Origin: Cymbidium sinense
Lineage: Eukaryota; Streptophyta; Magnoliopsida; Asparagales; Orchidaceae
DNA length: 64,000 bases
Assembly: GCA_021442155.1 (NCBI GenBank)
Contig: CM038222.1
Span: 107,201,121-107,265,120, forward strand
Direction: 5' to 3'
The first letter of the stretch is position 1. Each line of letters opens with the position of its first letter. Below are positions 47,040-59,368 of the stretch, one piece after another. Position numbers and translations under genes: made by a program. Under the pieces are notes generated by a model. It saw only the letters and a program-made list of their open reading frames with translations, was not told the DNA's origin and ran no database searches.

Positions 47040-48351
47040 AGTCAGACCCGGGAAGTGATCACCCAGGTTGATCCACTGGAGTCTAGAGTACGAGTTCCAC
47101 CTCATCCCAGTTCAGCATTTTCAACTACATAGAAGATCAAAAAGTATGGTGAGGGAGGGACATCTGTATCTAGTGATAGAACTTTATATGATAAATATGG
47201 AAAGACGGTACCATATAAGCCTTTATCTTTATGTACTTATTTCAAAAGAATGAATAAAAAGTCTATCTCTGATGACATTTCTTACATTCATGCTATTTCT
47301 AATGAAAATGAGAATGAAGATATTAAAAAAATTAAATATCAAAAAATAAGAATCTCATGATATTTTACATGACTCAGGGTCATAAAATTACATGGAAGAT
47401 TTGCATGGTGACCCACTTATCATAGCTATAGAAGTGTCAGACTCTGATCATTCATCAGAAAAGGATGGTTAAAATGAGGAACAGGTTGATTCAAACCCTG
47501 CAGATATTTCCAAAATAAATCTTCGTAGTGGAAGAGTCTTACCGCCTCGTTTACCTCCTACTCCTTAAAAAAAGGGAAGAAAATCATGGATGAAAACCCA
47601 AGTTCAAATTCCTTACTTAAATAAATACTAGCAAAAATAAAGGTTCCAAAAGTAGATTATAATATTCTAGGCCATCTTAGGAAGCTTCCTACTAGGTTAA
47701 GCTTTTATGATGCTCTCATTCTTTCAAAAGAAATGAGAGAGTCATTAGTACAGGCATTACTTGATCCAGAGGTATGCTTAACTCAACAAGAAGCTACTTC
47801 CTCAGAAGAGGCTTGTTACTTTAAGGAGATCCCAGGAGTTACTTTCTTCGATGAGAATCTACTTTTATGAATATTACTGTAAAAATTGAAAATACAAGAT
47901 TGTCAAGAGTTCTAGTAGATCCCGGTGCATCTGTTAACATCATGAATTCTAGAACATTGACATTCTTAAAAATTGATAGTTGAAGGGACTTTATGTTTTA
48001 ATCACTCTATTATTAGATATAGATGGATTGAAAACTAAAGCTAAATTTTACATTATAGATTCAGAAACTTCTTTTAATGCTCTCTTAGGTAGACCATGGA
48101 TCCATGAGTATAGAATGGTTCCATCTTCACTTCGCCAGTGTATTAAGTACACTAGGGATGGAGTGGAATATGTTATAAAAGGAGATATACAACCATTCAA
48201 TATTCATGAGATTGAGCTCTATGAAGATGCTATTTACTACATGCCTAAGAAATCTAGATTTGATTCTATGAAATCCATCATTATTGAAGCACAAAGTACA
48301 ATAATCAAGAATGATGAAAAGAAAGAAAAGGAGAAAAAAGAAAAAAAATAG
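47040..48351 (+). pseudogene. Protease region of element B
   Basis: After a poorly conserved linker, VDYNILGHLRKLPTRLSFYD (47655) and KEMRESLVQALLDPEVCL parallel element A. The protease active site is kept: LVDPGASVNIM with Asp-Pro-Gly at 47918-47926, a form common in Tat elements. A frameshift or stop follows at about 47980. The rest lies in the open stretch 47980-48351: the flap and C-terminal part FYIIDSETSFNALLGRPWIH (48049), then RMVPSSLRQCIKY and a charged tail ending in a Lys/Glu run (48305-48351). Known role: processing of Gag-Pol. Split frame, so inactive. Confidence 0.75.
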
Positions 48352-48611
48352 AAAAAGAACATCCAATAATTCATATTGATTTGGAATCCAGCTCTGTTGA
48401 AGATTCCCATCATAGAAATGCCTCAATAAAGTTTGAGATTTCCTTAGAATCACACACTGATGAAGAAGAAATCATAGCATTAAAGAAAGAGTCTGAACAA
48501 TCCACATATGAAAAATTGAAAAATTATGTGGATATTTTAACTTTGACTCCTCTAAATTAAATTAAAATATCTCAATTAGAGGTCAAAGTAGCCCCTAACA
48601 TATCAGGAGAA

Positions 48612-49175
48612 GTGGGGCGGTCAGCAAAATTTTATTCTATACTCGGTCCTTCAAGCTTAGAAGGAGATGTAAATCTTGAAGAACCATCTTTCAATGAAAT
48701 AATAGAACTTCCTTTTGACTGGTATTCAACTTGGGTAAAGAATTCTGTGAAATATGATTTTATCACAAATATTTGGCCCGAAGATAAAGCCCAATGCATG
48801 AAGTGCTTATGGAATAAAAAACATAGGAATTCCCACTCCAAAGCTGGCATTGGGTTTGGTACTATTGAATCATTTGACGATACAAAGCATTGTTTATTTA
48901 TAAGTAATTGTCAAATAGATCAACTCTTTGAAGTCCCTTCTACTCTTCTAGAAGGCTCATTTATAAAAACTATGGAGGAATCCAAAGATGATTCACTTCA
49001 GAATGCACCTCTTGAATATGAGGAAGAGATAAAATCTACTATAGTTGAATTAAAGGAGGTTAACCTTAGAACTCCTAAAAACCCAAAATTGATTTTTATT
49101 AGCTCTTTGCTGGGTCTAAAAGATTTTGAAGAGTTAATCACTTTACTCGTTGAGTATAAAGATTGCTTCCCCTAG
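48612..49175 (+). pseudogene. Protease-RT linker of element B
   Basis: The longest open stretch in the window, 187 codons. It holds no enzymatic motif. It contains ELPFDWYSTWVKNSVKYDFI and SKAGIGFGTIESFDD, which align with ELPSDFYSPCVQNLIHKGLV and SRAGLGFSTVGLIDN in element A (3870-4040). Near its end LGLKDFEELITLLVEYKDCF (about 49110) is the standard entry to the RT domain, where the TAG at 49173 interrupts. It is part of the polyprotein rather than an independent gene. Confidence 0.7.
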
Positions 49176-49842
49176 AGTTATGATGAAATACCAAGTTTAT
49201 CCCAGGTTGTTGCTGTACACAAACTAGGAATTAAACCTAGTGCTATCCTAGTGAAGCAAGCTTCTAGGCAGATGTGTCTAGAAGTAGAATAATAAGTGAT
49301 TATTGAAATAAAGAAACTAATTGAAGCTGGCTTTATATGAGAAGAACACTGCCCTGATTAGGTAGCCAGCAAATTTTTAGTAAAAAAGAAGAATGGTCAA
49401 ATACGTATATGCATTGACTTTAGAGACTTAAATAAATCTTGTCCCAAAGATGAGTTCCCTCTGCCTATACCTGAACTCATGGTCGACAGAGCTTCCTCAC
49501 ATGAGATCTTTTCATTTATGGATGGATCATCAGGTTATAATCAAATTAAGATGTCCCTAGAAGATGAAAAGCATACGGTGTTCAGAACTCTAATAGGGAT
49601 TTTCTATTATAGGTCATGCCATTCGGTCTCAAATATGCTGGAGATACTTATCAAAGAGCTATGCAACATTTTTATGATTTACGGGTCATTTTTTAGCAAT
49701 TGTGCCACTATAAATTAAAGATGAATCCTCTGAAGTGTGCCTTTGGAGTGACTTTAGAGAAATTCTTAGGGTTCATAGTGTGGCATCGTGGGATAAAAAT
49801 TGATCCAGAAAAGATAAAAGCTATTATAGAAATGCCACCACC
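49176..49842 (+). pseudogene. Reverse transcriptase of element B, active site deleted
   Basis: RT motifs in order: IPSLSQVVAVHKLGIKP, KKLIEAGFI, VKKKNGQIRICIDFRDLNKS (49381), CPKDEFPLPIPELMVD and FMDGSSGYNQIKM with the first catalytic Asp (49520). One G is missing in YYR-VMPFG (49612), a frameshift relative to A. The frame then reads AGDTYQRAMQHFYDLRVIF. The roughly 27 residues that element A has at this place, including YVDD, are absent. KLKMNPLKCAFGV and KFLGFIVWHRGIKIDP (49768) follow. So the catalytic loop is physically deleted (about 80-85 bases) and this RT could never work, whatever the frame. Confidence 0.85.
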
Positions 49843-50480
49843 TGGAAGTCTTACACAGCTAAGATCATTCTAGGGAAAGCGTGCATACCTAAGGAGATTC
49901 ATATCAAATTTATCTGGAAGGTGTCAACCCTTTGTAGCATTATTGAAGAAAGATTCCAAATTAATTTGGGATGAAAAATGCCAAGGTGTCTTTGAAAACC
50001 TAAAACAATATTTAATGAATCCTCCTATTTTGGCTTCCTTGATTCCAGGAAATCCATTAATTCTTTATACTGCGACTATGGATGAATCTCTTGGGGCTTT
50101 ATTAGCTCAAGCAATTGAAGAAGGGAAGGAAAACACCCTTTATTATCTAAGTCACAGGCTTACCCTAACATAAAATAATAATCCTCCTATTGAGAAACAT
50201 TGCTTTGCCTTAGTTTTTACCACTCAGAAACTGAGGCATTATATGCTTTCTCATAAGATCAATTTGATTTCAAGGGTGAATCCTTTGCAATATCTCATGG
50301 CCCATCCAACATTGTATGGGCGTTTAACATGATGGTCAATGATTTTATTACAATTTGAGATCACTTATATTTCTCTTTGTGCTGTAAAAGGATAAATAGT
50401 GGTAGATTTCCTCATAGTACACCCTATGCTTGAAAGGTCTCCTTTAAATAATGATCTCCAAGATGAACAGATCATAACAT
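49843..50480 (+). pseudogene. Ancestral RNase H of element B
   Basis: PPPGSLTQLRSF (49836), RRFISNLSGRCQPFVALLKK and LIWDEKCQGVFENLKQYL. Then LILYTATMDESLGALLAQAI (50057) occupies the first catalytic region, with Met-Asp-Glu where gypsy RNase H usually has Asp-Ala-Ser. YYLSHRLTLT, KHCFALVFTTQKLRHYMLSH and NPLQYLMAHPTLYGRL follow. Stops are at 50171-50173 and several later. Known role: RNA removal during cDNA synthesis. Confidence 0.75.
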
Positions 50481-50504
50481 TAGAAAGTGAACCTAGTGCC
50501 ACCT

Positions 50505-50935
50505 AGGAAGTATACTTTGATGGTGCATCATCATCAAGAAGACATAAAGAATCAAACTCATCTATCTTAGGGTAGGCAAGAATTGGGCTGATCTTTATAA
50601 CCCCAGAAAAAGGAATGATGAGATATTCATATCATTTGGCTGAGCCTCGTACAAATAATGTAGCTGAATTTGAAGCTCTTATTACTAGTTTAGAGTTGGC
50701 AATCCTTACGAAAATTAAAAATATAAAAAGTTTTGGGGATTCCCAACTAGATATAAGCCAAGTAAGCAAAATCTATAAGGTTTTGCATCCAAACCTTTTC
50801 AATTATCATCAATATACAATGAAATTACTTAAAAAGATTCCATATATAATGATGTGTAGAATATCTCATCAAGAGAATACAATAGCAGATGCTTTGGCTA
50901 AATTAGCCAAAGGAATCATATGCCTAAAAAAAGAA
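50505..50935 (+). pseudogene. Acquired archaeal-type RNase H of element B
   Basis: The Tat-specific second RNase H, better kept than any other domain here. All four acidic residues of the RNase H fold can be placed: Asp in VYFDGAS (codon at 50519), Glu in NNVAEFEALI (about 50665), Asp in SFGDSQLDIS (about 50739) and Asp in TIADALAKLAKG (about 50890). From 50615 to 51058 the frame is open for 147 codons; a stop near 50572 separates the first Asp. Known family role: RNase H acquired from a non-retrotransposon source in Tat elements. Relative to element A, in which this domain is frameshifted, this copy is much better preserved. Confidence 0.8.
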
Positions 50936-51058
50936 TCAATTTATATAGAAGCTCAAAATCAACAGGTTTTTTCTCCTATAGATTTAGACTACATTAATAA
51001 GCAAGAAGAAATGCAAAGAATAACCACTCTTACTGAAAGTAAAATAGAATGCGATTAG

Positions 51059-52305
51059 AGGAAACTATTTATAAACTATTTAAGCAAGGGGAGGCTTCCT
51101 GAAAATAAATCATTAGCAAATCAACTAAAGAAACGTGCCTTATCTTATGTATTAATTAATAATACTTTATATCATAGGTCATTCAATCAAATGTGGCTTT
51201 GTTGTTTAGACAAATCGAAAGCCCATAAGATTGTCACTGAGATACACTTTGGATTGTGTGGAGTACACCAATCTGGACCCAAAATGAAATTAAAAATAAA
51301 GAGACTTGGACATTATTGGCCATAAATACTAAATGACTGCATGGAGGTTGCACGTCGTTATCATTAGTGCCAAGTACATGGTGTAGTATTACATCAACCA
51401 CCCAATGTATTACACCCTATAGTTGCCTCCTGGCCTTTTGAGAGTTGGGGTACCAACATCAATGGGCCTATTGATCCTCCATCATTAAAAGGACACCATT
51501 TTATTTTAGCTGCAATGGATTATTTTTCCAAATGGTCTGAAGTAGTACCACTAAAAGTGGTTAAAGCATATCATGTGTTGAAATTCTTTCAAAAAAATGT
51601 CGTATATCAATTTGGCATTCCTAACTGAGTCATATCCGACATTGGTCCATCCTTTAGATCCACAAAAATAAATCACTTTGTAGCTAGACTTAAAATTGAT
51701 TGGGGATACTCAACCATTTATTACCATATGGTGAATGGATTGGCTGAGGCATTTAATAAAACATTGATAAGAATTCTAAAAAAATACTTAATGAAAATAA
51801 GTGCCAATGGCATAAAAAGTTGGTTGAAGCCTTATGGTCCTATTGGACAACATATAGGGCACCAACTTAGTCTTCACAATTTGCTTTAGTTTTTGGGACT
51901 GAAGCGGTTCTTCCATTAGAAGTGAAATTGCTTTAATTAAGAATAGTAGTTAATAATAATGTTACAACAGATCAAAATCATAAGATTTGCTTGGAAAAAC
52001 TAGATAATCTTGAAGGAAAAAGATTGAAAGCTCATCAATACCTTGAACTGTACCAATCACGTATGGTTCAGGCACATGATAGATTGGTTTGTCTTAGAAT
52101 TTTCCAAGTAGGAGACTTGGTTTTGGTTCTTAGACGACCAATCCTAGTTCATCAAAGAATCGAAAACAAATTCGAGCCAACATGGGAAGGACCATTTGTA
52201 GTATAAAAAGCTTATGAGGGAGGTTCTTAACAACTTATTACCTGCGATGGTGAACGTCCAATACCACCTATCAATGGACATTACCTAAAGAAATATTATG
52301 TGTAA
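51059..52305 (+). pseudogene. Integrase of element B
   Basis: Follows the aRNH directly and ends at TAA 52303-52305. Zinc finger: the His pair lies in TEIHFGLCGVH (51239), and the Cys pair is damaged (RRYHxCQVHG: first Cys is Tyr, plus a stop). Catalytic core DDE: Asp in AAMDYFSKWSEV (51515), Asp in VISDIGPSF (51630), Glu in NGLAEAFNKTLIRIL (51735). All three are retained, unlike element A, but stops and a frameshift after ILKK (about 51780) break the frame. C-terminal part: the helix in the open stretch 51991-52206 with AHQYLELYQSRMVQAHDR, then FEPTWEGPFVV (52172) and HYLKKYYV before the stop. Known role: integration of cDNA. Confidence 0.85.
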
Positions 52306-53863
52306 CTTGTAACTTGTTGTTAAATAAAGATCAATAAAATAAAAGCTTATTTCTCTTTACTACTTTGCTTCAACCTATATCATTTATCTGGAATGTTGGA
52401 AACTAATTTGTAAATATATTTGAAAATGGAAGTAAACCTTCCATTACCCTTCATCAAGTTAGACTAATTAAGTAAAGATCAAGTTCATGAGACTCTTGCT
52501 AAGTAGTCAAAATTTTTGGGATTATGAATAAGTCACTTTGACCACTTTTCCTCATCTATATTACCTATAGGTTGGGAGCAAGCCCTTCATGGCACCATTC
52601 CTACTTTTGTGTATATGATTGGATCAAGCCATCAAGGCCCCTTTCATGTTACACAGGTGAGTTAGATTGGATTAAGTCTTTATGATCCCTTTCTAATAGC
52701 TAGAAAGATATAAGTCCCCTGTCCATATTCTTTCTAATCATATAGGAGTAAGTCCCCAGTTGGCATCCTATGTCCAGGATTGGATCATGTCTTTAAGGAC
52801 TCCTCTCCTCTTTTTACCTAATTATGATGGATCATGCCCTTAATGGCCCCATATTATTAGCTAATCATATAAGTCCCCAATTGGCATCATATTTTGAGGA
52901 TTGGATCATGTCTTTAAGGTCCCCTCTCCTTTATTCAGCTAATTAGAATGGATCATGCCCTTAATGACCCCATCTTATTAGCTAATCATATAGGAGTAAG
53001 TCCCCAGTTGGCATCATATTCTGAGGATTGGATCATTTCTTTAAGAGATCCTCTCCTCTTTTCAGCTAATTAGGATGGATCATGCCCTTAATGGCCCCAT
53101 CTTATTAGCTAATCATATAGGAGTAAATCCCCAGTTGGCATCCTATTATGAGGATTGTATCATGTATTTAAGAACTCCTCTCCTCTTTTTAGCTAATTAG
53201 GATGGATCATACCCTTAATAGCCCCATTTTATTAGTTAATCATATAAGAGTAAGTCCCCCAGTTAACTTCTTATTCAAATTTCTAAGAAATGGAATCAAG
53301 CCATTGAAGGCCCCATTCCTTTGGACTACTCAAATTGGATTAAGTCCATGTGGCCCCTATTTAGTAGTCATGGATTAGGATCAAGCATTCTAAGCCTCTT
53401 CTCCCCAGCATAGCTTTTGAGGATTGATCATGTCTATAAAGACCCCTATCCTCTCTTCAACTAACTAAGTTGGATCATGCCCTTAATGACCCCATCTTAT
53501 TAGCTAATCACACGAGTTACCATTATTCTCAAGTAATAGTAAGTCCCTTGAAGGTATCTTCCTCGAAAAAAAGTGATTACATTAGGTTTAGACTATTCTT
53601 TGGGTCTACTCCTAATAGCATTCATCATCATCCTAGAACTTAATGAAGTTACATTTCTAGGAATGAATCACACCTCCAAAGAAAAGATAGGTATACATAT
53701 ACCTATCTTTCACAATCTAAATCAAAACAAAATTCTAAATAAAAAGAAATCAAAATCATGAATTGGAACCCCAAGTTTATACTTGCATGTTGATCAATCT
53801 GATCAACACCAATATGTGCAATGTATATGACTAATACACTACACATATTGGGAGTCCATTTAT
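52306..53863 (+). other. 3' spacer of element B
   Basis: Non-coding region between pol and the 3' LTR, shorter than that of element A. It contains the tandem array given separately and ends ATATTGGGAGTCCATTTAT before the LTR, the same type of end as element A (CCTATTGGGCGCCC). Words such as GTCCCCAGTTGGCAT recall the A spacer (GTCCCCCAGTGGCAT), so the two spacers share ancestry. Confidence 0.75.
52730..53270 (+). repeat. Tandem repeat of 121-127 bp in the 3' spacer of B
   Basis: GATTGGATCATGTCTTTAAG starts units at 52778, 52899, 53026 (changed) and 53153 (changed). Each unit also holds GGATCATGCCCTTAATGGCC and TTATTAGCTAATCATATAGG. The second unit lacks about six bases (GGAGTA in the others). 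A separated, diverged unit lies near 53422-53520. About four units, roughly 90 percent alike by eye. Confidence 0.85.
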
Positions 53864-56800
53864 TGATCTCATTTTATGAAGAGGTCATTTTAGCAATAAG
53901 AATATCTCAAGTTCAAATAGGGATTTCCTAATTCACTATTCAAGTTACTTTGCTTAGTAACTTAGGAAATGCAATTTGAGCTAAATCTAATTTACTTGGT
54001 TTAATGCAATATTTAATCAAATATCCAACATAAATTAAATCAAGTAAAATAATGAAAATAAAATGAAAATTCAAAGTCAAACCTAAAGTCAACTCTAGTC
54101 AACCTATAATTGACTTAAGTGGGTCCACTTGGTCAAAAAGTCAACCCACTAAATTTGACTAAATTAAATCTCCAAAAATATTTTAAATAATCAAATGATT
54201 ATGGGTGATCACAATAACATAGGAATTTGAGTCCATGGAGGCCTAGATAAGGTAAATTAAATCCCTTAAATCAAAATAACCTAAATAAGCCACATTGAAC
54301 TCAAATTTAAGAAAAATCAAAATAACTCTAAATTGATTGTCCTAAATCATATGAGGATGGTGGTGGGACATAACCTAACTACCTATTGAGTGTAGCTGGG
54401 TCAAATGAGTTCATTTGACCCATAAAAAATTATTTTTAATTCACATAACCCAATTAGGGTTAAGTGAGTTAAGCGAGATAAAAGAAATAAGGAAATTTCA
54501 AAACACTTCCAAACAAATCACATAGGATGGGGGTGACACATCCTTAAACCCTTCTAATGAGGGTTTACATTCCGAATCAGCTACTTAAACTTTTCTTGCA
54601 TTATTGCATAAAATCCAAATGAGGAAAACAAATGCAAGCATACAGAATTAGAGATGTCAAATTCCTTCTCCCTTCTTTACACCTCTTCACATAGGATAGT
54701 TGTGGGATGGAAAAGGACTGCACTAGCTAGTTTCCAAGGTCCTCCATCACCAAAACTGACCAAGGGATAGGTAGGAAAAAGCTTAAAGGCTCTCAGCCAT
54801 ATTGGAAAAGGAGAGGAGAAACTGCCCCAAGAAAAATTGAACACACACACACCTTTACATAACAAAACTAAACCTAAACAAAAATCCCCCCTCCCCCCAA
54901 GTGTCCTTAATCACTACAAACCATCAAAACCAAAAAGAGCAATCAAGGGTTGGCCTAGGGAGCAATCCATAAGGAATTAACCTAATTCCTTTGGCAAGCA
55001 AGTTTGGTTCAAGCATTCGAAGCTTTAGGATCAATTACAAGGCTAATCTTCCAACGACTCAAGGTATGCCATTGTTGACCTCAAGCTTTTTCTTAAAAAA
55101 TTTGGTTGTGGTTGGTTTAATAGGAATTGCAATCTACAATATGAACGAACCATATAGAAACATCGGATATTCATCCACGATTGTATAGCAATTGATATCA
55201 CTCAATTTCGTGCTCTGGATTGATCACAATTAGCAAAATCCTATCAATGGTCCTCGGCTCCCATAGGAATCAAAGTAGATGATCTCTCCATCGTCTGATC
55301 CGTGTATCTAGATCGGACGGCCCAGATCTAGGCAGATCGGATCAATTTATGCCCTTTAGGAACCACGGGCTGCTGTAGCACCAAGTGATGCCACGCAGAC
55401 CAACTCGCGCTGGCCACGCGACAGGATGCTCCACGCAGGAATGCGCCACGTGGCACGCGGATGTCGCGTGGGACCGCCACTTAAAAACCATTAAAATCGT
55501 TAAATAATGAATTTAATTAATTTAAAAAATGTAGAAAGCTTCTAAAAATCATAAAAAATTAAATATATATAAGACAATTACAAATAAAAGATCTATGGAT
55601 TCATCTTGATGAGAAGAATTCATAGAAATTAAAATCCCCAATTTTTATTTGGTATTTTCCCTTTAATTTGGGTTTAATTGAAAAACATTAAACCTTAATT
55701 ACTCTCAAATTAATAATCCAATTATTTTGAAACTTTGGGGAAATGAAATTAAGCATAAAATACACTTTAGGTGAATTTTTGGGATTTATTTTCTGAATTC
55801 AAGAGAAATTGAAATTTCATATGCTTAGCCTTTTAATTAATTAAATTAATTAACCATTATGAAATAAGTAAGAAATGTTAATCTAATAATCTTAAATCAA
55901 TATAATAAACATTAATGAATATCAGAACACTAATTAAACTTAATTAAACCTATATGAACCTAATAATCTGTAAACTGACTTAATTAGATAATTAAATGAA
56001 TTAAATAGTTAAATTAAATAACTTGAACTTAATTAAATCATAATAAATGAACCCGTTAACCAAAAATTATGAATAAACCTACATTGGAAAGGTATTCCAG
56101 TAAATAATAAGTGAAAAATAAAATCCTTTAATGAATCTTAATAAATTAGGCTTAATTTAAGTTTTAGTGAAATAATTAAAACTTTAATTACACCCTAATT
56201 ACATCTCTAATCAAGCTGAAACTCTAAGGATATAAAATTTACATATAACCCTATTTGTTAGAGATATTTTAAGTCTCTTAATCAAGAATTCTTAAATTTC
56301 TAAATTCTTAGGTCAATGTTAATCAAATTTTAGGTTAAGGGAATTAATTAATCTATTAAATAAAATAGTAATTCAAACCAATCTTAATCAAAGATCAAAA
56401 AAGTATTAAGAAACTTATCTAAATATCCTAAGTTAATTGAAGTGATCAAATTCAATCTTAGGTTAATGAAATAAAACCTTAGGTTAATAAAATTATTAAT
56501 TAACTTAAATCTTAACCTTTGTATCAATGAAATTTAATGAAACCACTCATCTCTAATAAATTTAAATAATGAATCTAAAACTTAGGTTAATAAAATTTTA
56601 TTAAGTAATTAACCTAAGTACTTTAGGTTAAGCATAATCCATGAACAACCTAAGGTACTAATTCATATTAATGAACTTAAACCTTAAGCTTACAAACACA
56701 TAATTTAATAACTTACGTTCAATTGAATGAAATAAAATGTAAATTTAAACTCATTAAAATTAACATAAGCCAAATCAAATGAAACCCACATTGCTTAATT

Positions 56801-58096
56801 CAAAATTAAACAAATCAAATAAATTAAATCAAATAAAGCAATTCAAACATATGAACTAACATAAACCTAATCCAAACATAAATAACTTCAAAAAGATTAA
56901 TTAAGATACCTAGGGATCTTAGATAGACTTTTGGAAACTTCACTAGGATTTAGGATGCAGAATAAAGTGAGTTTCACTTAAAAATGGAATTCATTCTATT
57001 TCTCATTTTTGAAAACTTAAATATTACTTTAGCTAAATAAAATGAACAGAAAAATAGAAATTAAATCACTAAACCATTTGAATTGAAGCCAACCAATGGT
57101 AAAAATTAAACAAATTCAAACTTTAAATTTAAACTTAAACTTAAAGGAGCCAAGCAAAGCCTTGCCGCACAAACCCTTTTTTTACACACACTAGATTACT
57201 CAGGTCACAGACTCTAGATCTAGGTTAGATCATTCTGTGATTTTCTTTTAATCTCTTGTGATATGTTGTGCTATGCTTCACATGTCTGTATGGTGTATTA
57301 CTTTAGACTAGATGCCTAGGCTTATTTGTTCGTTAGACTAGATATTAAGGCATTCTTTCTATATTTAACACTATTTTTTGCAGGAGGTTGTGTTAAAGGG
57401 ATCACTATAATAAATAAATCATAAAATTACTATTTGCTTTGCATGTGCTGAAAATCCCTTAACACAGTCCATAGACGATGGGCAAAGCAATTAATGCTAA
57501 GCTGAAGTTTATAAAATATAAAGCTGTGTGTATATTTCTTAACATCTATTTTACAGAGCTTAGGATTTATTTTTGAATTCTAAATGTAAATTTGAGCTTA
57601 GAATTAGGTTAGGATTTATGGGGTCTAGGATTAGCAGGTGCTGACCCAACCGGAGATGCGGTGGTCCCCTATGGAGCGATGGATGTCCGAAGATGGAGAC
57701 TTTCGGAAAGAAGACCCATAGATCTAAACCGCTAGTCTAGATTGATGTAGCGCGAACTGGCTACCCATTTCTCTTTCTGGGTGGATCTGATTGGCCTTTT
57801 TTTTTTATATAATATAATTTAGTTTGATTTATTTTTGGTGTGTAATAGAAACAACATGCTTTTTCTAGGTTTCTTTTTGTGCTATGTTTGTGCTATGATG
57901 AATGCCTGGACGTAGGCTCATAGAATAAACTAAATTTTCTACCTAATTAAATCAATTGAAACATAAAAATAAATACAACTTAATATCTTCATATAAAAGA
58001 CTAGGCATTAAAGCAAGATAAAATATGTAGTACCCCTTAGCTGGATGTTTTAACATCATGCATAAATCATATTATTTTACTCTTGATTAATGAAGG

Positions 58097-58152
58097 ACTT
58101 CCATCCTTGCCAGAGAACCTAGGCTTGACCTTTGAGAGCCTACGATGGAAGT
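58097..58152 (+). ncRNA. Nested hairpin H1 in 3' LTR B
   Basis: ACTTCCATC (58097-58105) with GATGGAAGT (58144-58152). Inner AGGCT (58121-58125) with AGCCT (58137-58141). Confidence 0.65.
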
Positions 58153-58887
58153 ACACCTTCTTCTATTCTAATTTAGTTCACAATCTTTTTCTAATTGGAT
58201 GCATTAGGCATAAATTGTATTCTTATGGACTAAAATGAATCTTGAGTAAAAAATTATAAAAAATTGAAAAATAAGCATTAGTTAAGTACATCTTCATACC
58301 CTACATGATCTTAGGGGTTAGGGAGTAAGTCTAGGTTCATAGATTTCTTTCCTAAAATTGCAACAGCCCAGCCATATTGCATTCATATGACTTAGCCTCA
58401 TGGTTTGAAAATGCGCTTAGGTGGTGTTAGCTGGCAGCCTTTTCTAGGCAGGTTGAAAGTTCAGAAGAGTCAGAAATAGGTTAGTTCCCTCAAGCAAAGA
58501 GAATGGTCAATGATTCCCAATGATAAAATTAGGTTGAGTCAGAAGCACCTGTAAACTAGGTTTTGAAGCATCCTTTTAAGGAACAAGTCTTCAACCCTAG
58601 GCATTTTTGCAGTCTTGTGTTGCTAGAATCTAAGTCCTAGATTTCTAAGAAAATGAAAACTTAAAATCTAAAATTAAATCCCAAATTTGAAGCCCAATCA
58701 TAGGATAGTTGAAATGTTTACTGGGTATCCCAATATCAATAGACATTTCCTACTCTTTCCTATTTGACTCTTGAAAAAAACTCTTTCTAATTTGGACCCC
58801 TCCCAATTGAATTTCCAAAAATCAATCCTTTGAAAGCTACCTTAGTAGTCTTTAGAAATAACCACTTATTTATTTAATCGAGAGTAT

Positions 58888-58950
58888 TCTTAGGAAGATA
58901 CCCTTCCTAAGATGTAATTAACTTTAGAGAGGCTTGTCTTTATGGGGAGC
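58888..58950 (+). ncRNA. Hairpin H2 (and weak H3) in 3' LTR B
   Basis: H2: TCTTAGGAAG (58888-58897), loop ATACC, CTTCCTAAGA (58903-58912), ten perfect pairs. H3 is degraded here. Confidence 0.65.
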
Positions 58951-59306
58951 CATGATCCTAGGATAAAATAAACCATACTCTACTTTTCCATGTAGTTTAG
59001 GTGAAAATACTCTGGTACACGAAAGACCCATTAGCCTTAGGAGTCTTTTATTGAAATGATCGAATCTATTATAGGAGAGCATGTTTATCTTTCAAAATAA
59101 TATGTTTATTCATTAATGCCATATCTGGTCATCTAAATAAAATATTCCTAAACTCTATGTGGTGTCATTTCTTTTCTCTATTCTGAAGAAAATACCAACA
59201 CCCTGTGATCCTAATCAAGAAATAAAAGATTTAGTAATCCCTTAGCTAAATAGTTGTATGTTTCAATATCATGCATACATATTATGTCACTCTTGCAAAT
59301 ATGGGG

Positions 59307-59368
59307 TCTCCATTCTTGCACGATATGGGATAGGCTTGATCTATGAGAGTAGTCCCTTGTAGTGGAGA
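59307..59368 (+). ncRNA. Hairpin H1 in LTR C
   Basis: TCTCCATT (59307-59314) with AGTGGAGA (59361-59368), eight pairs with one G-U. The sequence differs from LTR B but pairing is kept. Confidence 0.6.

Larger units (their letters stand above)
38355..59200 (+). mobile_element. Nested Tat-lineage element B with both LTRs
   Basis: A 20.8-kb element: 5' LTR 38355-43805, primer site 43813-43830, internal region to 53863, 3' LTR 53864-59200. The domain order is N-terminal extension, gag, protease, RT, RNase H, archaeal-type RNase H, integrase, as in element A. The LTR copies look about 85-90 percent identical in a 190-base stretch compared by eye (around 39180 and 54680), so the insertion is old. 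It sits inside LTR C, whose sequence resumes at 59201. No clear 5-bp target duplication (ATTAT on the left, CCCTG on the right). Confidence 0.9.
53864..59200 (+). repeat. 3' LTR of element B (5.34 kb)
   Basis: Starts TGATCTCATTTTATGAAGAG, ends AAATACCAACA. Same order of features as the 5' LTR, including the G-box island at 55380-55485 (CCACGTGG at 55446-55453) and hairpins. Its TATA-like box is decayed (GATTGATGTAGCGCGAACTG). Confidence 0.9.

Noticed and set aside
48127..48453. 108-codon minus-strand frame
   Set aside because: Shadow of the protease region and of the adjacent A-rich (Lys/Glu) tract on the plus strand.
52730..53270. Regular repeats as a CRISPR array
   Set aside because: Units are contiguous, without unique spacers, and lie in a plant retrotransposon spacer.
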